DNA of 60,000 bases from NCBI GenBank assembly GCA_014529385.2, contig CM043971.1, positions 32,943,209 to 33,003,208 on the forward strand, written 5' to 3'. The stretch is from Adiantum capillus-veneris. Lineage: Eukaryota; Streptophyta; Polypodiopsida; Polypodiales; Pteridaceae. The notes under the pieces were generated by a model that saw nothing but the letters and a program-made list of their open reading frames with translations, ran no database searches and was not told the DNA's origin. A program made the translations under genes and the position numbers. Shown in pieces: positions 34,392 through 43,408 of this stretch. Numbering within the stretch: the first letter of the stretch is position 1; each line of letters starts with the position of its first letter.

Positions 34392-35515
34392 CTAATTCTT
34401 ATGTAGGCACCCTTCATTTTTCCAATTGATTGCGAAAGCTAAATAAATATTTTTTAGGGTTACTCGTTTTGCATGTACCATACAAGAAACGCCATCTTGG
34501 AATAGTTGCATCAAAATGTCCTCCATGGCGTCTTGTAGGACCAATAAAGTTGCATACTATATGCAGGTCACGAAATTACTATACTCGTCCATATCTCTCT
34601 CTCCACCCTAGAGAAGGCCGCTTTTGGTATAATCGGTTCGGTGCTCTTTTGATATTTTTGAATCTCCCTCAAAGGAACTTTTCTTGGTCTCCATCTCCGT
34701 TTCTTACGTGCTCCTGATGGTGGTGGAGGAGCTAATTGCCTGGCCCATTAAAGAGGGTCATTTTTGTACTTTGTCCTCCTCTCCTCATGGGCCCGTTGCT
34801 CTTCGGGTGTGAGCTTGTCCTTCTCTTCTTTGCACATTTTTTTGCTCTTTGAGGAATTTTTGGGCCTAGAGCTCCCAGATTTTTCTTGTTGGGCGGCTTG
34901 AGTTCTATCCTCTGCCACCTTATTCTCTACCTTTGCTCATGCTTGTAGATCTGCCAAGTGCGTTCTCTCGGTCTCGGCTCTCTGTCACTCTTCCTGCTCC
35001 CTTTGTCTTTTCTCTGCTTCTTGCTTTCATTGTGCTTCTCTCTCAACTGCCTCTTTCTTTTTCATCTCTTCATTTCTCTTCCTTCTCTTGGCTTCTCATG
35101 CTTCAGAAACGGGGTCATCTACTATTACTTTGATCACCCTTTGTTTGAGCCGCGAGGGAAATTTTTGCGGAATAGATGCCGTAGTTGTTTGAGTGCCAGG
35201 TGCTGCGACAATTGGTGAGACCTGTTCATTTAACAACGGTTCCCAATATTCTTCTTTACTTGGTCTTGTTCCTTGTGTGGCTTTGTTTAGAGATGAGTGG
35301 AGGATTCACCAAAATGTGTTGCATGGTGTTTCAGATTTGAAGGTTGGAGAGGCTGTTGGGCGTTTGGAGAGGATTGTGGTGTTGGGTTTTCCACATTGAT
35401 TGAGGTTGTGGTTTTGAAGCTGTGGATTCTGCATGAACTGTTGGTTGTGGATTTTATGTGGTGTGAGTGGTGCTGGCGACATGGATGTGCATAGTGATGT
35501 CCTCTTGTGTATCAT
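34392..35515 (-). pseudogene. Histone H3-like (CENH3-like) pseudogene with a long N-terminal tail
   Basis: The C-terminal third is an H3 histone fold. It reads KKRRWRP, VPLREIQKYQKSTEPIIPKA, FSRVEREI, then after a 2-base frameshift in an AG run (about 34594-34600) LLVLQDAMEDILMQLF, HAKRVTL and YLAFAI. Canonical H3 has RYRP, ALREIRKYQKSTELLI, LQEA and HAKRVT at these places. IIP instead of LIR recalls CENH3, but the first loop has the length of ordinary H3. Upstream in the same frame are about 269 codons, the last 120 being Lys/Glu/Arg-rich. In-frame stops are at 35306, 35096, 35027, 34985, 34937 (TGA), 34748 (TAA) and 34557 (TAG), each one C-to-T step from CGA, CAA or CAG. No intron interrupts the frame, unlike typical plant CENH3 genes. 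Confidence 0.8.
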
Positions 35516-35612
35516 CCATGTGGTACAAGATACGAGTGCGTGCTCGTTCGAGCTCGAGAGGATCTTCTAGAATGTGCAAATGATAAATGAACTTCAAGCT
35601 GTGACTTTTGAC

Positions 35613-35619
35613 TTATATA
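35613..35619 (-). promoter_or_regulatory. TATA-like box upstream of H3-like pseudogene
   Basis: TATATAA on the minus strand, about 100 bp before the first ATG (35515). A promoter in place would argue against a simple processed copy. Confidence 0.35.
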
Positions 35620-35909
35620 GTACTTAAAAATTTTTAAATTTTTAAAAAAAATCAATAAAAGTAATAATTTTTAAAAAAACTCCAAAATAGACAAAACTTC
35701 ACGTATGAAACCATTGATTGGGCATCAAAAAATCACTTGGCATTATAATGCATGTTTACAATAGAAAGGGTTAGTATAAAAAATTAATTAGTTTTCTATC
35801 CAACACTGTCATTTTGTCGCCTTCTCTCCAACCATCGTCGGAATCAATCTTTTGCACTTGAAGCATGATATGATTGTGATCACTTCACTATTCTGCATTT
35901 CAAACTTCT

Positions 35910-36616
35910 TCACACTCTAGTTTTTTTCCTTTCTCTCCCTGCTAAAACTATGTAGAACCAATTGAACATCTCATGTAGGCATTGCTCCAGTTTGTCCACC
36001 TCCATGACATGTATTTTTGAAATACATTGCTTTCGCCTGGTAGTGTGAGCGCTCCAGTCCTTGACTACTCTAGATGCCTAATGGACCATAGGTGTCAAGA
36101 AAAAATGCACCATGTGCAAAAAGAATGTGCCGAAAAAATAAACAAACTTTAGTTCAAACATAGACACATTTTGACTGTAGAGACCAATTGTTCAACCCAC
36201 CATGTCATGTTTTATGTTCGTTTCTCCCCACGCAGAAACCATTTGCATTGTGAAACTATTGATTACAAACTTCAAGGTAGATATCTCATCAAAAGTTAGC
36301 TTTGCCTTTTCAAGCAGACAAAGATATCATCAACAGACTACCACACACAAGCACGGTTAATTCCAAGGGCTGCTTTATTACCTCTGTAGGTAGTAATGTC
36401 ACACACCTTTTTCCACAACTGAAACTCAATGGGACTTTGGGGGTCGTAATAGTCTGAAAGCAAATGCATAGCTTTACTACCCATACATATTTTATTAGGG
36501 TGATCTTGTATACTTCCATATGCCTCCTTGTCCTTTGTTGGCTCAACTACACCACCATGTAGACCAACACTCGATATAATAGCCTCGATTTCTCTTATAC
36601 AGTCTTCCCCTTCTTT
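35910..36616 (-). pseudogene. Exon-like fragments of an unrecognised gene (M)
   Basis: Two open blocks on the minus strand. Block a, about 36347-36616, begins after TTGCAG and reads KEGEDCIREIEAIISSVG, later HLLSDYYDPQSPIEFQLWKK, and ends near a possible GT donor. Block b, 35910-36077, begins after CCATTAG, reads ASRVVKDWSAHTTRRKQC and ends at TGA. The 270 bp between have a T-rich end like an intron. I do not know the family. It may be the 3' end of a captured host gene. The 390 bp from 35520 to 35909 are otherwise noncoding. Confidence 0.4.
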
Positions 36617-37272
36617 CTGCAAGCTCCATATTCCAAGAATAATTAATATGGAGCATTAGCAACTTGTCAAGAATTCGTAAGGATACACACATGCACATTT
36701 ATCAGTGAAATCAGTAGAACAGGATCCAAATTTTGATCATCCATGTCTCAATTAGGGGGTACACTTTGGTCACCATTAGGAAAAATATGAACCCCAAAAG
36801 GGCCCTTTAGCTTAAGGGGTGATTAAGCATGGACCAATAGGAAGAGGGTGGTGGCCACAACTATACCCTCTCAAAAGGTAGGGTAGTAGGGGGACATGGG
36901 GCCCTATTTGTTCCCCTCATTAAAGCTTTGTCCCCTAGAAAGAGAGAGAAGGGGGAAAAGGGGGGGTTCTTTCCCTCCATTTTCATGGGCGTCCATAAAG
37001 CAACCATAATTTTTTCAAAATCTCTAAATCTCACTTTTCACTCTCCAATAGCTCTCATAACCAAATACATGGTCAAAAAACTATTTTCTTTGATCAAAAT
37101 CTTTGACCAAAATCTGCATTTCGCAGCAGTACCCTCTATTCTACCTCTTCTCTCTTCTCTTTCTCCTTCTACCTCTAAGATTTCCATAGCTGCACCACAT
37201 AAGGAAGCTTTCCATAGTTGCACCACATGTCTCCCCCTTTCATCCAAAGCATCTCTTTGAACTACTTCTTCT
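36617..37272 (+). other. Right end of segment X, upstream of P1 in the circular order
   Basis: No coding frame supported. Pyrimidine-rich from 37130, with repeats of tttccatagctgcaccacat and tttccatagttgcaccacat that recur at 30400-30440. In the circular order this leads directly into P1 at 30341 and may be its promoter and leader. The last five bases, CTTCT, are one half of B's target duplication. Confidence 0.5.
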
Positions 37273-37489
37273 TGTTAACCCTCACGGCTCACGGACACCC
37301 TATCATCTACGACAGACGTTGTATTATTTACATGGTAGATTCAAGTACCGGGCTTGTCGGTCCAATAAGAAAAGGGTAAGAGTGATCGCCGATGAGAGGC
37401 GCACTCTAACAGGAACATTCAAGGGATTAGTTGGCTAAGCATGGGTGCCCAAGTGTGAATGGGGTGAGCTCATATAAAAGTCAACTAAA
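37273..37489 (+). repeat. 5' LTR of element B, first part
   Basis: Matches 29742-29965 and begins TGTTAACCCTCACGG directly after CTTCT. It ends 10 bp after the TATA box (37473-37479) at CAACTAAA, where element C resumes. Confidence 0.85.
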
Positions 37490-37952
37490 AAAATTTGTGT
37501 CAACTGCCAGCTATGTGCCCTCCAAGCCAAGAGGATGATTTCTATGTGGCAATGACGGTAGGTACCGTGGCTATTGGGGCGGTGTTACTGCAGAAGGTAG
37601 GAAGAAGCTATAAGCCTCTCTACTTTGAAAGCAGGGTGATAAGTCCTGGAGAGGTGGCTTACACTGAAGCGGAGCAGTGGGTCATGGAATTGGTTTTTGC
37701 TTGTAGGAAGTTCAAGTGCACCTCATTGTGCGTAAGTTCTATGTGTTGATGGCTAACAATCTACTGCCGGAAATAGTGCTACACTTGAAGCCAGGGAAGC
37801 GGATTATGAAGTGGGTGATAGAGTTGCAGGAATTCAAATTCGAGTTCAAGATTGACCATACAAGTCGGTCCCATTTGGCGGACATTTTGGTCAGAAAAGC
37901 CATGCATTTGCCAATTTATCCAAGAGTAGTACGAGATGAAGCCAAAGAGTAG
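37490..37952 (+). pseudogene. Element C RNase H (first)
   Basis: Continues the RT piece at 21395-21866. It includes FYVAMTVGTVAIGAVLLQ and SYKPLYFESRVISPGE; after a one-base shift near 37715 it reads VLHLKPGKRIMKWVIELQEF and HTSRSHLADILVRKA. This is the ordinary Ty3 RNase H. Confidence 0.85.
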
Positions 37953-38340
37953 CCCGACCCGATGGGAGCTTTTACCATGTGGTTTCATGGTGCATGTAGA
38001 AGGGTAATAAGAAAGCTGGTGGAGGTGTGGTGATACACGATCCACACGGCAAGGTAATCTTCTCAAAAGCCTATGATTTGGAGGATGTTCATACCAACAA
38101 TGAAGCAAAATATCTCGCCCTCCATCTAGGTTTGAAACAATGCGTCGAGTTCGGCATCTCCAGGTTGGTGGTCAAAGGTGATGCCTTATTGGTCATCAAG
38201 CAACTGTTAGGCCAGTGGCAAGTAAAGCAAGATTCCTTAAAGCATTGGTTCTTTGCCATCAAAAAGCTGTTGAAGTTCTTTAGGGAAATCCAGGGTGAAG
38301 AGAGAGCACAATCAAGAGGCAGACCAGCTAGCAAGTAGTA
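37953..38340 (+). pseudogene. Element C second, archaeal-type RNase H
   Basis: A second RNase H follows at once. It reads GGGVVIHDPHGKVIFSKAYD, then VHTNNEAKYLALHLGLKQCV with the catalytic Glu, then RLVVKGDALLVIKQLLG with the catalytic Asp. The first Asp of the active site, in a DGAxxGN-type motif, appears as His (WFHGACR). This extra archaeal-like RNase H between RNase H and integrase is known from Tat/Ogre elements and places C there. Stops and a shift near 38010 show that it is inactive. Confidence 0.8.
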
Positions 38341-39693
38341 AGGTGCAGGTACATGTCGCAGGTATATATGTGGCCCCAGCCACATACATAGGTAGGGAGT
38401 CATTGAAGGAGGTGGAAGATTTTTTGAGTATCGGGCAGTGTTCTCAAGGTTTGTCTAAACTACAGAGAAGGAGGGTAGTTCAAAAAGCTCGCAAATTTAC
38501 ATTAGTAGGTGAAGACCTAACGACCTACGGCAGAGACGGGGTGCTGGGGAGAGTGCTCTATAAAGAGGAGATTAACTTGGTACTGGAGCAATGCCATGAG
38601 GAGAGAGGACACCAGGGGAAAGGTCAAGTACTGTTTTGAGTGTTGAGAGCAGGTTTTTGGTGGCCTTCAGTAGTGAAGGATGTGCACTATTGGTGCAAGA
38701 CGTTCCATGAATGCCAGACTATAGGAGAGAGGTGTTTGACAGATGAGTCACAGGGAGTGATTGTTGCTGAGATGCTTTCAAGAAGTGGGGTTTGGATGCC
38801 ATCGATCCACTCCCTAAGTGTACAAGTGGAAAGAAATATGTTGTGGTTGCCATCGACTACCTCACTAGGTAGGTCGAGGCCAAAGCTGTGAAGGAGGTAA
38901 ATGCACAGGTTGTGGCCCACTTTGTTTTTTATAACATTTGTTGTTGTTTTGGATTGCCGTGGATACTCATTTTTGATAGAGGTCAAGGGTTAAGAAGCAA
39001 GCTTATACAGGCATTGGTGGAAAAACTAAAGATTTAGCATCGGTTTTTCTTGCCTTATCATCCCCAATGCAATGGTCTTGGGGAGAGTGCCAATGGACAA
39101 ATCATCAAAATACTCACGAAGTATGTGTATAAGTAGGAGACAGGATGGGAGATCAATCTAGAGAAGTGCCTATGGGCCTACAGGATGTCCTACAAAGTGG
39201 CGACCAACTTTACTCCATTTGAATTGGTTTATGGTAAGGAGGCAGTGGTGCCAGTGCATGCACAATTGGGTGCTTTGAAAGGTATGTGGCGCATCAATGC
39301 CACTCCACAAGCTGTCTTACAAGATAGGATTGTCGGCCTTGAGGCATTGTAGATTGATAGAGAAGCAGCAGCAGACTACTACGTAAGCAGCGGGAAAGGC
39401 GAATGGCCAAAGTCAATGAGAGTCTGCCAGAAAAAAAGATAGAAGAAGGGGATCTACTAATGAAATATGAGAGCTACTTGGACTTCACCTTCCAAAAGAA
39501 GTTCAAAAAGAAATGGACGGGTCCGTACAAAGTACAAAAGGCCTTTTCAAATGGGACCTATCAATTGGTGAGAGTTAATGGTAAGCTTTTCAGGCACAGA
39601 GTAAATGGTGTACGACTCAAGCTGTACTTTGATAGGGGAGTGGTGCCCAATGTGAATCAAATTGTGAATAGGGGGGTTGGGAAACCCACCTAA
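38295..39693 (+). pseudogene. Element C integrase
   Basis: The zinc-binding H-H-C-C site is at about 38590-38715 (CHEERGHQGKG, CKTFHECQ), broken by a TGA at 38637. The core shows GLDAIDP (Asp near 38794), IFDRGQG (Asp near 38971) and LGESANGQI (Glu near 39080) in different frames. Further decayed sequence follows, and the C-terminal module at 39403-39693 has KKWTGPYKVQKAF and a NGKLFRHRVNGVRLK block. The remaining 165 bp to the LTR are noncoding. Confidence 0.85.
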
Positions 39694-39858
39694 AAGGGCT
39701 CAAAAGTAACATACATATAGTTTTGTACATATTATACATATTGTACATACGGTGGTGTGTTTTCCAGTGTGCTTGAGTGTTTGCAGAGTGTTGCAAGTTT
39801 CAAGTTCAATAAAGCTACTTTTGGTTGAACATGAATGTTCAACAGCGGGGTGGGCAAT

Positions 39859-41637
39859 GATGGTGCAACCAAAGTTGGTCTATGAAGGGAAGTGCTCTAT
39901 GGTGAGCTATGGGTGCTAGCACGCGCATGGCAAAGGGCTAAAGCAGGAACGAAGGCCTTGGGAGAGCATGTCGTGGCAGAAGTGTATGTCTAATGTGGTT
40001 TTTTAGGCCAAAAAGGCCCCAGAATGGTCCAGGTGGAATAGCAGGTAAAAGTGCCCGGAATGCTGAGTCAATGTTCTAGAATGTGGTATTTGAGATGCTC
40101 TATAAGCCCGTCCAGACGGCTCGTCAAACGGAGTCCCGGTGTGAAAGTTATGATTATCCAAAGATGGAATGCTTTGCAGATCCCCGACGGGTAGGGCAGG
40201 TATAGACAGGTGGCCAAAAATGGGATCAATGGGTACGCTTGTAAAGCTCAAGCTGTGAAGCATGCCGGTCTTTTTGGTTTGCCATTCGGAGCTCAGACGG
40301 GCAAGTTATGGCTTGTGGAATATTTGCAGGGGGTCGCGTACGTGCTCACCAAGCCACATGGTAGGCGCGCTGAAAGAAGTTTTTGGAGCTCGCCAAGGTT
40401 TTGGAAGCTCCATGCGACATGTGAAGTTAGCCAAAATTTGTGGCCTGTCGATCGGAATCAAAGACATTGCAATACGCATAGTTCAAGCTAGTAGGCAATC
40501 ATGATGAAAAGAGATTGGATGGTTTTTTCCATTTTTGGACATGTTGTCCAAGACTAGCATGACATCCATTGGTGGACGCGGGCTGGAAATCGGAATCAGT
40601 ACGGGGAAATTCTCATGTAACGTAATCGGAAAAACTCATTTGGCGAATTTGAGCGCATGGAGAAGCGATGTCATGGGAATCCTATATTGTAGTTCTTGCT
40701 TTATAAGTGCAAAGGGAAAATAGTGGCTTCACTTTTGGGGAGGAAAAAAATAAAAACAAGAAGACAAGAAGTAAAGTCCCAAGCTAAGAGAGAAGAGGAA
40801 AAAGGAGGGTGATGGAGAGCCAAAAGGCACTAGCGCCGGTGCTACTGCAAAAAGAGTCCTTTTTTAGAAAGCTAGGTTAAAAAAAAGGGGAAGAAAGAAG
40901 AAAGAGGGGGCGACGTTACTGGGAGAGAAAGAAGAAGAATTGGAAGAAGAGAAAGGTCCCGAGCAATTGGTGATCGAAGGTGGACGAGGGAAGTCGCCAA
41001 AGCGGCAGTAGGTGGTGGAGCATCGCACAACAGCTTGAAAGTGAAAACGCCAGACGCTGAGAAGGATGATGATAGTTGAAGACTCGATTGGTGGCTTTGG
41101 ATTGAGGGAAGTGTCGGCCCAATAGTGGCGAGTTTCTTTGGGAGCCCCCTACATAGAGGGTTGTGCTAGGTAGTGAAACAATGTTTGTTTTTCTTCCCTG
41201 GGAGTAGCCAAGGTCATGGCGTTTCGAAGGTTGTAATGGTCTTTTTTGAGTCAAGATGGCACCCGTTTTGCCTCGTGCGGTGTTGGTTTCCCCCTCCCCT
41301 TTTCTCTTTCTCTGGCTCTCGTTTGTGTCGGGCGGTGTCGGCAGTGTGGAAGTGTGTGTATCCCCCCGAACCGACGACATGCGTGTGTGCATAGAGAGAG
41401 TGAGTAAGAGGAGTCGTGTGGGTTGAGAGGGTCGAGATCAGTAGTAGTGGTGTGTGTGGGTGTGGGTGGGTGATCTTGTTGGCGATAGGTGCATCGGGTA
41501 GAGTGCAGGCGAGGCCCTGCTAGTGAAAGTTGTTTTTTTCGAAGGTGTTTCTGAGAGGACAAGGGTGTTGTGAATACCCTGAGCTATATAGGGGAATCTA
41601 TTTGTGTGTCGGGTGTGTTCCCCATTCCCTTTCTCCA
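39859..41637 (+). repeat. 3' LTR of element C (right end uncertain)
   Basis: A purine tract (agcggggtgggcaa, 39845-39858) precedes TGATGGTGCAACC, a plausible LTR start. A TATA-like box (TATATAG) is at about 41586. I place the end at CTCCA 41637, because gene P2 exon sequence begins at 41656. There is no second copy in the window to fix the ends. No coding sequence is recognised inside. Confidence 0.5.
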
Positions 41638-41655
41638 ACGTTAAAAAATGTTTAC

Positions 41656-41850
41656 CTCAATGTCTTCAGTTATTTCTTCAAGAGTTTTCCTAGTAAGGTC
41701 GATGCTAGAGTGATCATCTCCACCCATAGGAATCAGTGACTTGTGTGGATGGAAAGCGCTTGTTGGGATGCTCTCATGGAAGGAGGCACATGATTTGATT
41801 TTGCACAAGGGTGCTTGCAACCGTTTGCACCAACCTCTATTCATTTTCAC
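41656..41850 (-). pseudogene. Gene P2, possible exon 2
   Basis: An open 65-codon block on the minus strand between a TCCTCCTAG acceptor and a GAG|GTAAAC donor, reading VKMNRGWCKRLQAPL and later LTRKTLEEITEDIE. It joins in phase to exon 1 if the donor AAG|GTCAAG at 41906-41912 is used, which leaves an intron of only 61 bp. The family is not recognised. Element C ends just beyond the donor, apparently in the next intron. Confidence 0.4.
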
Positions 41851-42119
41851 CTAGGAGGAAAGAGAGGCTTGTTGGGAGACCTTGGTCTTCAAAGTCAATT
41901 TAAAACTTGACCTTCTCTTCCTTTCCACTTGGATCCTTCATGCTCGCGTAGATAGCAAGCACTGAGAGTGACTCATCTTCTTTGAGTCCTAGTGTTTTGG
42001 CAATGTTGTCAAGGAACAAAAATTGACGACCATCCACCACCACTACATGCAAAGTGAGAATTTGGAGGTCAGGAACTTCCTCCAGCACCTCGTCTCCCTC
42101 TATCATCCGATCTTCCTCC

Positions 42120-42311
42120 TGTTGGGGTATAAAGCCCAATGTGGTCGCCCAGGTAAGTGGGCGGGCCGCCAGGTATGTACACATATTCTTTTGTGAAAAC
42201 CTAATAAGAACTCACTATGATCTACACATTACAGTAGAGCGAGTTCACCATATCGTCGTGCTCTTCTTCTCGCACTCTCTCTCGCGTCGCACTTCTGCTC
42301 GTACTCCTTCA
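42120..42311 (+). repeat. 5' LTR of element G
   Basis: 192 bp, TG...CA. About 96 percent identical by eye to the 3' LTR. Confidence 0.95.
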
Positions 42312-42313
42312 AC

Positions 42314-42325
42314 TGGTATCAGAGC
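42314..42325 (+). promoter_or_regulatory. Primer binding site of element G (initiator tRNA-Met)
   Basis: TGGTATCAGAGC two bases after the LTR. A 1.1-kb leader (42326-43408) with no supported gene follows, in the same place as the long leader of F. Confidence 0.85.
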
Positions 42326-43408
42326 TCAGATCGAGGCTAGGGGCAGCATTTGCAGGTAGCCAGAGTCACCTGCTCAAATTGGAGTGAGATTCGACACGCT
42401 AAGACACGGCCCCAATTCCTGTGGGAGTGCCCGAAGGGCTTGGTGTTCTCAGAATTTCATTCTGAGGTCATCTCGGTCACCGTTAGGCTTCGACAAAGAT
42501 CTGCGCAGGCCATTTTCGACTACGTGGTCTCGGCGGGTGCAGATCCGACTCTGCAATTTTGGGGTTTCGGCCTACGACTGCAAGTGCTGAAGATATCTGC
42601 ACTTCCAAAGTGTTGATTTGTGGCTATCTACACAACGAAGAACGGCTTACAGCTCTTGGAGGCATGTCACATACGACACGGGCGCACCTACACACAGACT
42701 GTAGGCGACATCCACCCGTTCATCAGGTAGCTTGTGTTTGCTGCTTGATATTCCAGATTTCATCCTGACATTGCAGGTACTTCCACGTGGGATGTATTGT
42801 CAGAGATGATGTATGTCTGTTAAGGGTTTGCTGGTTGTGAGTCACGCAGCAAACAACCGCCGCAGCGGTTACAGCATACAGTGGGAAATTTGTGGATGTA
42901 TGACTTTGTGGGAAGTCTATGTACGGTCAGATTTACTGCAGCCTTTGTTGAGGGTTGAGTGAGGTTTTATTGAGCTGGGGGATTCTCGAATGTTGAGATC
43001 CTTTCGGTGATACAGGTCTTGGAGCGATCCCTCGAGCACCCTTAGATAGGCAGCTAGGATGTATTGACTGTGAGTTAGACAGTTGGGATTGCATCTTTGC
43101 TTTACTGCCGTTGAGGCATTGTCGCAGTCTATGCTTACAGGACAGTGACAGGACAGTGAGAGACAGTACAGGTGCAGGACAGGTTTACCCACAGCTTACA
43201 GTGTTAGAGAGACAGTGGTTTTTTGAGCTGTTTTTGGTTTGTTTTTTAGTACACCAGAGCCATTTTACAAAGGAGTCTCTGCCGAAATTTCTGCAGAATC
43301 TGAAGCTTTATTGGTTCATTTGATAGGTTAATATTGGTTCAGAGGTCAGTTTACAGGAGAAACACTGCCGAATTCTTCCCAGGAAGTAAACTATTGTGAA
43401 GCGTAGCT

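Larger units (their letters stand above)
21867..37489 (+). mobile_element. Circularly permuted 15.6-kb insert (element B plus segment X) in element C
   Basis: The insert begins inside an LTR (second part, 21867-22219), runs through the interior of B and its complete 3' LTR (29742-30340), then X (30341-37272), then the first part of an LTR (37273-37489). The two LTR parts join without gap or overlap when compared with 29742-30340, apart from a shared AAA. B's 5-bp duplication CTTCT flanks it only if the far end of X is joined to its near end. So B had inserted into X, and the pair was circular, or was copied as if circular, before opening inside the LTR. A mis-assembly cannot be excluded from sequence alone. 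Confidence 0.75.

Noticed and set aside
34430-35494. Plus-strand frames over the H3-like pseudogene
   Set aside because: They are the complement of the histone-fold frame, which has clear protein similarity.
21867-37489. The 15.6-kb insert as a Helitron, since it carries gene fragments and suggests a circle
   Set aside because: Its ends are internal LTR sequence, without a TC start or a hairpin and CTRR end, and a retrotransposon target duplication explains the inner boundary.
40916-41562. Minus-strand frames of up to 158 codons in the LTR of C
   Set aside because: Overlapping in several frames, biased composition, no domain; likely chance in a GC-balanced LTR.
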